From a virus: a stretch of 64,000 bases of DNA. The position numbers and the translations under genes were made by a program. Of the stretch, positions 1-10,800 are shown in pieces. The notes under the pieces are model-generated. The model was not told where the DNA came from and searched no databases. It saw only the letters and a list, made by a program, of their open reading frames with translations. Where the stretch lies: positions 32,780 to 96,779 of IMG/VR virus record IMGVR_UViG_3300028569_000019. One strand, 5' to 3'. Every line of letters starts with the position of its first letter. The first letter of the stretch is position 1.

Positions 1-1341
1 TTGGTCAATGAATTGGTATTGGTACAAAAGGTTGGAAACAATTATTACTATAGCAAACCATTAAACAAATTCAATTTCCCCAATAATATCGATTATACAG
101 TTGAAACCGTATATAGCGAAAATGGAAAGCCAGCTGTACCTTTTTATTTTGATGGTACTAGAGCAACTTATACATCTGCTCCAATTTATTCAAAGTACAA
201 TAATATAGGATACGTAGGACAATATTTCATTTCAAATCCATTTATAAGATTGGTTAAGAAAAATGAAGGTGACACTGTAATAGAAAGTAGATTTGGTCAA
301 TCAATTCGATTTAGTGCATATGATGATAACAGACAAAATGATAAAGGTGTATATCCATCTTACGATTTAAATGGCAATTTATTGAAAGACTCAAGCGGCG
401 GTGGATATGGTAATCCTAAAGTTACTATTAGAAATAGACAACGAAATATTGCTTTGGATGAACCGCAACAATTACACCCTAAGTTACCACCTATTCCTAA
501 AATTACACCTATTGAAAAGAATTTCGGTGGTCAAATACAAGAAGATATTAATAACGATGGATCCACTATTCAGTTAACAAGTGGCAGAACATCGAGCGAT
601 TGGAAAACTACAGTTTATAAAAGTACATTTGGCAAAACATCAAATGGAGAGCCAACTGAAGAACAAGTAAGATTCAATCCAAAAAATTCCACTCCATTTG
701 TATTTCCAACTTTAAACGGCGATCAAATCGTAATAAATACTGATAGATTGGTGCTGAGTAGTAGATTTGCAGAAACACTACATTTTAGTAAAAAACGTTA
801 TGCCGTAACTACTGATAGCGAATACACAGTAGACGCTAATGATAATGTAGTTATAACTACAAATAACACTGCTACTATAAATGCTCCACAAATATTTTTG
901 GGTCAATATGGTGAAACTAATGAACCAGCATTATTGGGTCAAACAACTGTAGATTGGATGTATGATCTTTGTAATTGGTTATTGGATCACGTTCACTGGC
1001 ATCATCACGTACACCCACATCCTCATACACATCCTAGATCAGGTGCTGCCACTCCAGAAAATACAAAGGATGCTAATCCGGATCAAACGCAAATACCAGT
1101 ACAACAAATTAAACTACAATTATTAAGAGATAATTTACACAAGACACTAAGTAGACGAGTATTCGTTACTGGAGGCGGTTATGCGCCTGGCAGTAACGGA
1201 GTTAAACCAACTGGAAGTGGCGGAGAGTGTAAAGATCCAGTAGTAATTAATACAGTTACAGGAGCTGGAGTTGTCGGTGATTTCAAAGGTAGAAATCGTC
1301 GTGAAGGTCCAGTACAAGTTGAATTTGAATTTGAGAATTAA
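1..1341 (+). CDS. Baseplate hub/central spike-like protein (5' end missing)
   Basis: The reading frame is open from the first base, so the true start lies upstream. A segment near residues 85-105 contains GDTVIESRFGQSIRF, the type of motif seen in gp5-like hub proteins of T4-like marine phages. It is followed by an EDINNDGSTIQLTSG stretch and repeats around residues 240-310 that look like beta-structure (dates INTDRLVLSS, ITTNNTATINAPQIFLG). Near residue 330-345 there is a striking histidine cluster with HxH spacing (HWHHHVHPHPHTHP). HxH motifs at spike apices of P2 and phi92 bind iron, which is known for those families; the same role here is inference. The gene precedes gp25 and gp6 genes, which fits a baseplate function. 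Exact T4 equivalence is not certain. Confidence 0.55.
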   Translation: MVNELVLVQKVGNNYYYSKPLNKFNFPNNIDYTVETVYSENGKPAVPFYFDGTRATYTSAPIYSKYNNIGYVGQYFISNPFIRLVKKNEGDTVIESRFGQSIRFSAYDDNRQNDKGVYPSYDLNGNLLKDSSGGGYGNPKVTIRNRQRNIALDEPQQLHPKLPPIPKITPIEKNFGGQIQEDINNDGSTIQLTSGRTSSDWKTTVYKSTFGKTSNGEPTEEQVRFNPKNSTPFVFPTLNGDQIVINTDRLVLSSRFAETLHFSKKRYAVTTDSEYTVDANDNVVITTNNTATINAPQIFLGQYGETNEPALLGQTTVDWMYDLCNWLLDHVHWHHHVHPHPHTHPRSGAATPENTKDANPDQTQIPVQQIKLQLLRDNLHKTLSRRVFVTGGGYAPGSNGVKPTGSGGECKDPVVINTVTGAGVVGDFKGRNRREGPVQVEFEFEN

Positions 1342-1343
1342 TT

Positions 1344-2852
1344 ATGAGTGATTATTATATAGCTTATGAAGAAACTGTACCTTGGAATGGTAGCGTTTTT
1401 AATGCTAACGAATATAGAAGAGCTATAAACTCATTCTATTCAAAAGTTGATCTTGTACAACCAAATGTAATAGTGGAGGATGGTGCTCCAACCCCAAATA
1501 TTTCTGTAAAAAATTTGTCTCCAGATGCGAATTTTCCCAACGAATTGAATTTTAGTTTAAGTGGAAAATTTTCAACATCAAAACGTGATCAATTAACGGG
1601 AAATTACTTAGCAAATGTTACTTTAAGTGGAGACGTTAAGGTTCCAAGACAAACATCTAGTGGAAAAACACTGAAAGCTATTATAGCATCTTCTTTTAAA
1701 ACTACGACTGCTTTTGGAAAGACTCCAGGTGAAGCTTTCAATAATGCTTTTAAAGAACTAAGAGAATCTTTGTTACAAACTTTAGCTGATCAAGTTGGTG
1801 GTTCTGGTAAGGGAATTAAAGTGGAACGACAAGATCCATTTACCGATCCAGATCCTGCTTTAGTAGGACCACCTACACAAACGATATCAGGAGTTACAAA
1901 TAAAGCTCCTGTGGTAGACAATCCTAACATAAAACTTCCAACACAAGAAGTAAAGGGGTTAGATGCAAATGCAGCACAACAAGCAGCCTCAAAAGCCCAG
2001 GACGCAGCGAGTAGTGCTACATCTCAAGTTAAAAGTGCAGCTGGAGGATTAACATCACAGGTTCAAGGAGCTGCTGGACAGGCACAAGGTGCATTACAAG
2101 GAGCTGCTGGACAAGCACAAGGTGCAATTGGTGGTGCTCAAGAATCCGCAGGTGGAATACTTAGTAATCTTTCATCTGGGGTTAAAGGTGCAATTGGCGG
2201 AGGTGCTTTAGGGGCTGGTATTGGAGCATTGGCAGGTGGAGGAAAAGGCGCATTGATTGGTGCTGGTGCTGGATTGGTAGCAGGTGGTGTAGCCGGTAAA
2301 GTATTTGATAAACTCAATCCAAAAGGTATAACACCAGATGGTTTGGGTAAGGATTGGTCGCCTGATAAGTTTAGTCCTGAATCTATAGCTGGAAATGATA
2401 CAATTGTTAATGCAAAAACTGGAACAATTAGTTCAACCTCTAAATTAGCAGCTGGATTAAAAGGTGGAGTATTAGGTGGCGCTCTAGGTGCTGGAGTAGG
2501 CGCATTGGCTGGGGGAGGAAAAGGAGCTTTAATAGGTGGTTTAAGCGGTACTGCACTCGGCGCTGGTTTATCTGTTGGCGGAGTAACAGGCGGAGCCTTG
2601 GCTGGAGGTGGGTTGGGTGCTGGTATAGGCGGAATAGTTGGGGGTGGAAAAGGAGCTGTAATTGGTGCTGTTTCTGGAGGTGCAATTGGTGCAGCTGCGG
2701 CTAAATTAGCCAGTATACAGAAGGATATGCCTAAACCAAATATACCCAAACCACCTAGTACACCTCGTATTAAGACAGTAAAGATACCAAGACCATCTGA
2801 TACAAAAGGAGCACAAGCATTATTAAATTTACCTAAATCTCGTTTGGGTTAA
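1344..2852 (+). CDS. Glycine-zipper structural protein of the baseplate operon
   Basis: 502 residues, starting 2 nt after the previous stop. The N-terminal 150 residues look like a folded domain of unknown family. Residues about 205-270 are Ala/Gln/Ser rich with AAGQAQGA repeats. Residues about 275-455 hold several glycine-zipper blocks of the type GALGAGIGALAGGGKGAL, which normally pack as membrane-inserting helices. The C-terminus is Pro/Lys rich. A plausible role is a tail-borne protein that enters the host membrane during DNA delivery, but this rests only on the zipper pattern and the position between the spike-like gene and gp25. Confidence 0.6.
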   Translation: MSDYYIAYEETVPWNGSVFNANEYRRAINSFYSKVDLVQPNVIVEDGAPTPNISVKNLSPDANFPNELNFSLSGKFSTSKRDQLTGNYLANVTLSGDVKVPRQTSSGKTLKAIIASSFKTTTAFGKTPGEAFNNAFKELRESLLQTLADQVGGSGKGIKVERQDPFTDPDPALVGPPTQTISGVTNKAPVVDNPNIKLPTQEVKGLDANAAQQAASKAQDAASSATSQVKSAAGGLTSQVQGAAGQAQGALQGAAGQAQGAIGGAQESAGGILSNLSSGVKGAIGGGALGAGIGALAGGGKGALIGAGAGLVAGGVAGKVFDKLNPKGITPDGLGKDWSPDKFSPESIAGNDTIVNAKTGTISSTSKLAAGLKGGVLGGALGAGVGALAGGGKGALIGGLSGTALGAGLSVGGVTGGALAGGGLGAGIGGIVGGGKGAVIGAVSGGAIGAAAAKLASIQKDMPKPNIPKPPSTPRIKTVKIPRPSDTKGAQALLNLPKSRLG

Positions 2853-2869
2853 TAATTATATATAATAAT

Positions 2870-3337
2870 ATGAAAATAGACGTATTAAAAGAATTTATCA
2901 AGAAAACAGTACAACAAGAGGTACGAAGTGTAGTACAAGCTGAACTTAAGCTTCAATTGGCAGAAATATTTTCTAAAGAAGTTCTTCAAGCCAAGAAAAA
3001 ATCATCTGATTCTGATTTGGAACAACAGATTCTAAAAGAATTGGAAACTATGAATGAATCTGTTGTTGAAGAGCCAATTAAACCCGTAAAGAAGTTTGTC
3101 AAATATACAAGTAACCCAATGTTAAATGATATTTTGAATCAAACTACCGGTGGAATACCACAAGAGGGCGGTATGGTTAATATGATGGGTGGATTTGGTG
3201 GTGCAACTCAAACTACAATAAATGAGACCAAAGTTCCAGAAAATGCTCCTGCACCGGTAAAATCTGTGTATTCAGCAATGAATAGAGATTATAGATCTTT
3301 AATGAAAGCAGTAGATAGTAAAAAATCCAAAGTTTAA
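2870..3337 (+). CDS. Hypothetical protein with N-terminal amphipathic helix
   Basis: 155 residues; family not recognised. The first 60 residues are charged and helical (repeated VQQEVRSVVQAELK-type heptads), followed by a Gly/Met-rich middle (GGMVNMMGGFGG) and a C-terminal KSVYSAMNRDYRSLMKAVD segment. It sits 17 nt after the glycine-zipper gene and 2 nt before the gp25 gene, so it is probably co-expressed with the baseplate operon. A small baseplate or chaperone role is possible but unproven. Confidence 0.6.
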   Translation: MKIDVLKEFIKKTVQQEVRSVVQAELKLQLAEIFSKEVLQAKKKSSDSDLEQQILKELETMNESVVEEPIKPVKKFVKYTSNPMLNDILNQTTGGIPQEGGMVNMMGGFGGATQTTINETKVPENAPAPVKSVYSAMNRDYRSLMKAVDSKKSKV

Positions 3338-3339
3338 TT

Positions 3340-3741
3340 ATGGCTAAAAAAGCACTAGGACTTAAAATACCGTTTAGATTGGGTCAAGATGGTTATTTTG
3401 AAACAAATGTTGATACTATTTCACAAGTTTCTAGTAATATAAAGAATCTTTTATTAACTAAACCAGGAGAACGCAGATTTAATAATGCGTTTGGTTCTTC
3501 ATTATATAAAGTTTTGTTTGATCAAAATGAATTGGGTGAAATGTTACCTATGTTAGTAAATCTCATTCAAAATGATGTAAATAGATTTATGAACGGTGTA
3601 ATAGTTGAAGATGTTAAAGTTCAATTATTGGAAAATGATGTTGTAAATAATGATTATAATAAAATATTTATAAAAGTAGCCTTTAGTTACAAAGAATTAA
3701 AGTCAACCACTGAAGTGATTATCACAAACAACAATATATAA
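3340..3741 (+). CDS. 25: Baseplate wedge protein, gp25/GPW family
   Basis: 133 residues, the usual length for the lysozyme-fold-like gp25/GPW family that forms the inner ring of the baseplate and contacts the sheath start. Diagnostic features are the N-terminal IPFRLGQDGYF, the TKPGERRFNNAFGSSL core (the conserved pattern around xPGER in this family) and a C-terminal strand VKVAFSYKE. The stop overlaps the next start (taATG), so translation of gp25 and gp6 is probably coupled. Confidence 0.9.
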   Translation: MAKKALGLKIPFRLGQDGYFETNVDTISQVSSNIKNLLLTKPGERRFNNAFGSSLYKVLFDQNELGEMLPMLVNLIQNDVNRFMNGVIVEDVKVQLLENDVVNNDYNKIFIKVAFSYKELKSTTEVIITNNNI

Positions 3742-5726
3742 TGCAACAATTAATTAACAAAACATTTAAAGCTAATACAAAAGACGTTTTGTATTTAAAT
3801 CGTGATTTCACTTCTTTAAAACAACAACTCATTGATTTTACCAAGCAGTATTATCCACAAAGTTATAAAGATTTTAGTGAAAGTTCACCAGGCCAAATCT
3901 TTATTGAACAAGCTTCTTTCGTTGGGGATGTATTATCATACTATACTGATTATCAATTCAAAGAAAGTTTTATTCAATTTGCAGGTGAACGTAAAAATAT
4001 TATAAACCAAGCTCAGTTTTTGGGATATAAGCCAAAGGTATCTTCAGTATCATCTACATATGTAGAGTTGTTTCAATTGTTGCCCGCAACTCGTACTTCG
4101 GGTGTTAATGGTGAATATATACCAGATGAAAGATATTGTTTGATTTTAAAACCATATACACAACTATCCAGTGTATCAGGTGTATCATTTATAGTTGAAG
4201 AAAGTGTAGATTTTAGTCAAGATACCTTATTCTCCCCAAGACAAATAAGTGTTTATAATCGTGACAACACAGGTGCTCCTTTATTTTACTTGGTGAAGAA
4301 AACTGCACAATGTTACTCTGGTCGAATAACTTCAAAAACATTTAGTATTGGCGACCCACAAGCATTTTTAAAAATAAAGTTAGATGAAACCGATGTAGTT
4401 AAGATAATCAGTGTGGTAGATTCTAATGGTAATAATTACTATGAAACTCAGTATCTAGCACAAGATACAATTCCACTATTAATCGATAATGTACCTCTTA
4501 ATAATCAAACATTATCACCATATAGAAATGAAACTCCTAAGATTTTAAAGTATCTACGAACTGAACGCAGATTCATCACAACAGTAGATCAAAATAATTT
4601 CACTTATATTCAATTTGGTGCAAATACGGAAAACTATGAAAACACTGTTATTATACCAAATCCAACTAATGTTGGCGTTGCATTATCCAATCTAAAGAAT
4701 TTAAATATATCTTTGGATGGTACAAACGTATTGAAAGCCAATTCATACGGTGTATCTCCATCAAATACAACATTGACCGTTAATTATGTTGTTGGCGGTG
4801 GTTTGGATTCAAATGTAAATTCTGAAGAAATAAATAAGATTGCTAGTACCGATTATTTAAATGACGTAACCAGTTTAACTGACAGTGAAGTTATTTTATT
4901 AAACAACATTAAAAATTCACTAAGAGTAAACAATCCACTTTCATCAACTGGTGGTAATGATGCAGAAACAGATGAAGAAATTCGTCAAAATGCTATATTA
5001 AACTTTTCTGCTCAAAACAGAATGGTTACTTCCGAAGATATTCTACTAAGAGTATACTCATTACCAACTTACTTGGGTAACATTTCAAAGGCATATGTTG
5101 AAAGTAATTCTAATAGACGCATTCAATACAACCAATTAATACAAGGTGTAGTAACTGAAGGTGGCAATGAAGCTTTGGATCTAAATCCATTAAATCCATT
5201 GGATAGAAGAAAGTTTTTGGAAGCAAGTAATCCATTTACTAACAATCTTTATTTGTTGGGATACGATGTCAATAAAAATTTAACAAAGTTGAATCCTGCC
5301 ACATTACAAAATTTAATAAGTTATCTTAATAACTTCAAGATACTCACAGATAAGATCAATATTATTGACGGTTATATTATCAATTTAGGGTTGGACTTTA
5401 AAATTACAGTATTTACCGGCTTCAATAAACGAGACGTATTAAATAACTGTATTCAGTCTGTAAAAAACTATTTGAATATTGATAATATGAGTTTTAACCA
5501 ACCAATAAATCTCAGTCAGCTCAATTTCGAAATAATGAAAAACGAAGGAGTTCAATCTGTAATTGAGTTGAAGATTAAGAATTTGACAATTGATGATGGG
5601 GATTATTCACCTATAGCATATAACGTAAGTATTGCTACACAAAATAATATTCTCTATCCATCAAAAGACCCATCAGTATTTGAAATTAAATATCCTGATA
5701 ACGATATAAAAGGATTGGTAGTATAA
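3741..5726 (+). CDS. 6: Baseplate wedge protein, gp6/J family
   Basis: 661 residues, close to T4 gp6 (660). The N-terminus has DFTSLKQQLIDFTKQYYPQ and FSESSPGQIFIEQASFVGD, followed by YYTDYQFKESFIQFAGERKN, which is the conserved opening of gp6-like wedge proteins. A later segment NDAETDEEIRQNAILNFSAQNRMVTSEDI matches the J-like region common to contractile injection systems. It forms the wedge backbone of the baseplate. The gene directly follows gp25 in the same order as many myoviruses. Confidence 0.88.
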   Translation: MQQLINKTFKANTKDVLYLNRDFTSLKQQLIDFTKQYYPQSYKDFSESSPGQIFIEQASFVGDVLSYYTDYQFKESFIQFAGERKNIINQAQFLGYKPKVSSVSSTYVELFQLLPATRTSGVNGEYIPDERYCLILKPYTQLSSVSGVSFIVEESVDFSQDTLFSPRQISVYNRDNTGAPLFYLVKKTAQCYSGRITSKTFSIGDPQAFLKIKLDETDVVKIISVVDSNGNNYYETQYLAQDTIPLLIDNVPLNNQTLSPYRNETPKILKYLRTERRFITTVDQNNFTYIQFGANTENYENTVIIPNPTNVGVALSNLKNLNISLDGTNVLKANSYGVSPSNTTLTVNYVVGGGLDSNVNSEEINKIASTDYLNDVTSLTDSEVILLNNIKNSLRVNNPLSSTGGNDAETDEEIRQNAILNFSAQNRMVTSEDILLRVYSLPTYLGNISKAYVESNSNRRIQYNQLIQGVVTEGGNEALDLNPLNPLDRRKFLEASNPFTNNLYLLGYDVNKNLTKLNPATLQNLISYLNNFKILTDKINIIDGYIINLGLDFKITVFTGFNKRDVLNNCIQSVKNYLNIDNMSFNQPINLSQLNFEIMKNEGVQSVIELKIKNLTIDDGDYSPIAYNVSIATQNNILYPSKDPSVFEIKYPDNDIKGLVV

Positions 5727-5727
5727 T

Positions 5728-7395
5728 ATGCATATTTTCATTTATCCATCTCAAGACACTTATATTAACAATTCCGACAAATTCCAAAACAAAAATTTTG
5801 GAATAGACGAAATATTAGAAATATATGCGTCAAACGCAGGCAAAAAAACTGTTTACACAGATCCAAATTGGCACACTCCGCCTCTTACCGCCTCTTCATA
5901 CGGTAATAATGGATGGTTGGCATACACCACTTCTTCATTGTTCATTTATTCTGGCAGTAAGTGGTATGCTTTTAATCTCACATCTTCTGTAATACCAAAT
6001 ACATCATTTATTGCTAATTTTACAGGTAGATTGTCTAACGTAAACACCAGTCCGAGAAAACCTCTATATATTTCTGGGTCAGCAACATTTGCGTCTGGTT
6101 CATTTGTTGGAAGCATTACTGGATCTAACTGTGTAAGCAGATCTTTTAGTGGTAGTTTTTCGAGTTCAAGTTTTAGATCGATTATTAACACAAATACGTC
6201 TAGTGTATCTTACTACGTAGATGTCAGAAATTTTGCCGGTTACTTTAAAGGTAGATATAGTGGATCTTTTCAAGCTCCTTCGACAGCCACATACTTAAAC
6301 TATCCAGAGTTTAGTAGAACATTAATTAAGTTTGATTTAACCACATTGAGTCAGTCTATTTCCAAGAACGAAATTAGTAGTTCAAAATTAAAATTTACAC
6401 TCAATTTAAAAGCATGTGGTATGAGAAATCTTCCTCTCAATTATTCCATATATGCTTATCCAATAAGTCAAAGTTGGGAAAATGGAAATGGTAGATATGC
6501 AGATGATGGTTCTCAACTAGGAGCTACTTGGAACAATAGAAGTTATTCGGGTAGTAATTTGTGGTATGGTAATAAAATCACAAATAGTTATCAACAAGTA
6601 AATTATTTATTAACAGCTTCATATTCAAGCGCTAGTTTTCAAAATCAAGGTGGTACTTGGTATTATAAAGTTCCAGCTTCTTATACAAACAAGCCAAAAT
6701 GGATTTGCAACTCCACTCCGTTTCCATCATTAGTCAACAGCGGATTGATTTGCAGTCAGTCATTTACTTATGGTAAACAAAGTGACATATCAATGGACAT
6801 CACGCAAATTGTCCGTTCTTGGTTATGTGGATGCATTCCAAATCAAGGACTTATGTTATTGAGTTCATTTGAAATAAGTACACCTCCTCTTCAACCAACC
6901 AATGGATTGTTACAGTTTTTTAGTAAAGATACCAATACCATTTATAGTCCATATATTGATGTAGGGTGGAATGACACTGTATTTAGTACAGGTAGTTTAA
7001 AGCCTGTGTCATCTTCTATACAAAATCTAATTACTTTACAGTCATTAAATAGTGCATATAAAGCTGGCAGTGTTGCTAAAATATTTGTTTTTGCGAGAGA
7101 CAAATATCCTCTAAAGACATTTAATAAAGCATATCAACAACCAGCAATGGTCACTCCTAAGTATTTGCCAACTTCTTCTTATTATATGGTAAAAGATGCT
7201 GAGTCTGAGGAGGTCTTGGTTAACTTCGACGAATATACTAAGTTAAGTTGTGATGCTTTGTATGGTAATTATTTTAAATTAAATACTAATGGATTGCCTC
7301 AAGAACGTTATTTGACAGTATTTATTAAGGTAGAGTACAAGGATGGTACAATTGACATCGTTGATACTGGAAAAATATTTAAAATAACTCGTTAG
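5728..7395 (+). CDS. Putative baseplate/tail appendage protein with DNRLRE-like region
   Basis: 555 residues, very Ser/Tyr rich. It opens with IYPSQDTYINNS and contains a region resembling DNRLRE-type beta-sandwich domains (residues about 190-400: SRTLIKFDLTTLSQSI, SQSWENGNGRYADDGSQLG, ITQIVRSWLCG). Such domains are found in secreted and tail adhesin-like proteins. Near residue 58 it has a short YGNNGWLAY...FIYSGSKWY module that recurs twice in the gp15-like protein at 61344. It starts 1 nt after gp6. Function inferred only from context. Confidence 0.65.
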   Translation: MHIFIYPSQDTYINNSDKFQNKNFGIDEILEIYASNAGKKTVYTDPNWHTPPLTASSYGNNGWLAYTTSSLFIYSGSKWYAFNLTSSVIPNTSFIANFTGRLSNVNTSPRKPLYISGSATFASGSFVGSITGSNCVSRSFSGSFSSSSFRSIINTNTSSVSYYVDVRNFAGYFKGRYSGSFQAPSTATYLNYPEFSRTLIKFDLTTLSQSISKNEISSSKLKFTLNLKACGMRNLPLNYSIYAYPISQSWENGNGRYADDGSQLGATWNNRSYSGSNLWYGNKITNSYQQVNYLLTASYSSASFQNQGGTWYYKVPASYTNKPKWICNSTPFPSLVNSGLICSQSFTYGKQSDISMDITQIVRSWLCGCIPNQGLMLLSSFEISTPPLQPTNGLLQFFSKDTNTIYSPYIDVGWNDTVFSTGSLKPVSSSIQNLITLQSLNSAYKAGSVAKIFVFARDKYPLKTFNKAYQQPAMVTPKYLPTSSYYMVKDAESEEVLVNFDEYTKLSCDALYGNYFKLNTNGLPQERYLTVFIKVEYKDGTIDIVDTGKIFKITR

Positions 7396-7396
7396 T

Positions 7397-7873
7397 ATGG
7401 CAAATATACCATTAGTATATAACGTATCATTAAGTGATATACAAACATTTAAAGACTTTGGTACATTTCAAAATAACTTTGATGATTTTGGAAATGACCA
7501 ATTGGTTTACAATATATCACAATCGTTTGATGGCAAATTCAATTATATTAAATTGCCAATTAAAAGTTTTTTATATAACCAAAACAAAATTGCCGATACA
7601 TCTACTGTAGAATTCACCGAATTACAAACGTCTGCGGTTGAAGAAAAAAGAAATTTGACAGATGTTATAATTCAGTATAATAATTTGATTGAGGAAAATA
7701 GAATCTTAAATCAAACAGTAAATAGCTTGGTAGAGAAATATGAAAACAACGATGACAAACAAGTTATCGCCGCTATGAAAAACGAAATTATTGGTTTGCG
7801 AATCAAACTAGGTCAAGGAAAAGTTCCTTCGGATTTTGGTGACGACTATCCATTTTTACCATTAACTTCTTAA
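7397..7873 (+). CDS. Hypothetical baseplate-operon protein with coiled coil
   Basis: 158 residues; family not recognised. The N-terminal half is beta-rich and aromatic (FKDFGTFQNNFDDFGND), the second half holds a predicted coiled coil (about residues 75-140, TDVIIQYNNLIEENRILN). The gene is flanked by 1-nt gaps on both sides, indicating an operon member. A trimeric connector or fibre-attachment role would fit the coiled coil, but there is no direct support. Confidence 0.6.
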   Translation: MANIPLVYNVSLSDIQTFKDFGTFQNNFDDFGNDQLVYNISQSFDGKFNYIKLPIKSFLYNQNKIADTSTVEFTELQTSAVEEKRNLTDVIIQYNNLIEENRILNQTVNSLVEKYENNDDKQVIAAMKNEIIGLRIKLGQGKVPSDFGDDYPFLPLTS

Positions 7874-7874
7874 T

Positions 7875-10800
7875 ATGCCTTACGACTATTTGACAATAAA
7901 CGATAATGATTTAAATAAGGGCATTACAAGTGCGTCTTATTTGAATGCTAATTTACAGTCTTTGTACGAACAAAAATTGGTCAATGAGGATATATTTTAT
8001 GGAGAATCCGATGATGACTTGTTTGAGTTTACTCTTTATAATAACAATCAACAACTAGTAAGTTTTAACAGAGTAGTTCCTTCAGTTACGTATTCTGTAT
8101 TACAAGGAAGCTATAGAGATATTAATAACGTATTGCGATCATACAGATTTGCAAACCCATTTACAAATATTGTATCTTATAAGAATGATATTTTATTACA
8201 TCCACAATTTGATTTAAATGCAAGTGGAGTGGGTCCTGGTTTATATTATTTGTTGTATAACCCAGTTAGAAATATAGCTGGTAATCCAACGAACAGATTA
8301 GTTATAAAAGAGATATCTCCTAGTAGAACTGAAATACGATTATCTTACGCATTTGACACAACTAAAAATGAATCATCTAGATTAGATGCTGTTAAGATAA
8401 CATCTTTTGCGGATAAAAAATATTTGCTATTAAGAATCTATCAAGATTTAATCGCTATTATTAAAAATAATCCAATTGAACAAGACTTTTTATTAAATAA
8501 AGACAAGTATAATTATGCGGATATTTGTTTAAAGTTGGGACTTAAAAGCGAAGCCGAATTGCAAGAGTTTATAACATCAACTTACGTTGGGTACAATACA
8601 GTTATAAAATTAAATAACGATACAGATAATGCAATTTTACAGACAAGTAAATTTTCAGGTGTACAAGAACAAATTAATAATTTTATTTACACATACAACA
8701 ACGTAGAATTTACCAGTGAAGACATATTGGAGTCTTTTAGAATAATCACACTAAAAGTATCTCAAGATAGAGTGTTGCAAAAAAGCTCTATAAATGACAT
8801 TGATTTACAAAATATATTGGGGTTGTTTGAACAAACAATTTATACCGATTGGATATTGCCACAGGTAACTAATTTACTTGAAAATTATAAAACAAAATAT
8901 TACGGTTATTACAAGAATGCTTTGAATTTCGACAATGGAAATTTGATAAAAATTCTGGATCATACAAACTATTTGAATCCAACGGATGATACTTTTAACA
9001 TCCAAGTAAAATTAGATGCACCGTTACCTTTGCAGTACAATGTAAAAACGACTTGTTGGATATCAAATATATCAATTGCGCCAATTTATTTCAAAGCTAA
9101 CTTGTTTACATCAAAAATATCAAGAAAAGTATTTTTAAACGATATAAACTTTGATGTACAGGTAAATGCTGTAAACTCCTCTACTCAAAAATTCGATAGT
9201 AATGATGCGTTTACATTGGATAAAGCAACGATAAGATTAAAAGAAAAGTATAATGATTTGTATATCGATTATACAGATTTTAACAATTTCATTAATTATT
9301 CATCCGCTGAATTACGTACTAAGATCGCTAAGAATAAGATTAAGGATTATAATCAACTTGAATCCGTTAAGAAATCAACGATCACATCTTCGTTGAATAC
9401 AAACGCTTTAATTTCGTCTTCTTACAGTCAATTAGTAAATCAAAAAACAACACAACAAATCACATTACTGGATACATTCGATGAGTACGAATCCTATTTG
9501 TTTTTCAATTCATCGAGTATAGATGATAAAATTGATGAAGCTATTACATATGATTCGGATAACTATAATAGTTTAGTATATCAACTTCCTGAGTATGTAA
9601 AGGACGATTCCGATTCAGCTGATTATATAAAATTCACAGCAATGGTTGGTCATTTCTTTGATAATATATTAGTCTTTATCAAGAAGTTTCCAAAAGCATA
9701 TCCTATTTCTAACAATGATTCAAACTACTATCCAAAGAATTATATAGACGAATTGTTGAATAGTTTTAGTTGGAATATTGATATTGATAAATTTTCTCAG
9801 AGTGATTTGAATCAATTGTATTTCAATAACCAAGAAATTGCAGGTTATAATTCTGCATCTTATTTTGATTATACAAAATCAATTTTAAATAGATTCGCAA
9901 ATAATATTTCATCGGTATATAAATCCAAGGGTACGGTCAATTCATTCGAAATGATACGTACTATGTTTGGCATTCCAGCTGGAATAATATCAACCAGAGA
10001 ATACGGAAGCGCTGATGCTTTTTCTAACCGTGATAATTACTTTGTATACGATGATATTATTTATATGACAGATTTCAAGGAAAATAATTTCTTGAATTTT
10101 GAACATACCAGTAGTGATTTTATTTATACCACTAGTAGTTATTATGCGTCCGGCTCCAATATTAATACACTCACCAGTAGTGTTGAATACGCTTCACGAT
10201 TTAACGGCATATCTACAATAGAATTTTCTTTAAGATTTAAGTCTACGGATTATAACTTTGGTGATAAAATACAATTGTTGTCAAAGTACAGAAATAAAAA
10301 ATCCGATTGGAATTTATTTGTTAAAAAATCAAAACAGGTTGAGTCAGGTCAATTAATATTTGAAATTCACCCCTATGAATTAGGCAATACAACATCTAGT
10401 TTGGTGTTGAATGAAATGCCTTTGTTAAACGGTAACATTTTTACAGTGATGTTAAAACGTGAACCTATCGCTGGTGATTTTGATAAATTGAATATAAGTT
10501 CAAGTAAAATTATAAATCAAGTTACGCCGTTTATTATAGAAGACGACGGAGATTTCGTGGTTGAAGATGATAATGATTTTGTAACATTAGCGTCTCAAAA
10601 AACAACTTTAACTTCATCATATTTCGTCAATTCAACAAAAGAATATATTCCATACGTTTATAGTCTATCTATTAATCAATACGATGGTAGTACTAAGAAT
10701 TTTTCATCAACTAAACGTAAAATTATAAGCCATACCGCTAATAGAAACTTTTCATCAGGCAGTTATTATATAGGTAATTATTCATCTTCAGTTTCATTTA

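Noticed and set aside
2138-2749. Minus-strand Pro/Ala-rich ORF opposite the glycine-zipper gene
   Set aside because: Mirror of GGT/GCT-rich codons on the plus strand; the plus frame is continuous and in an operon.
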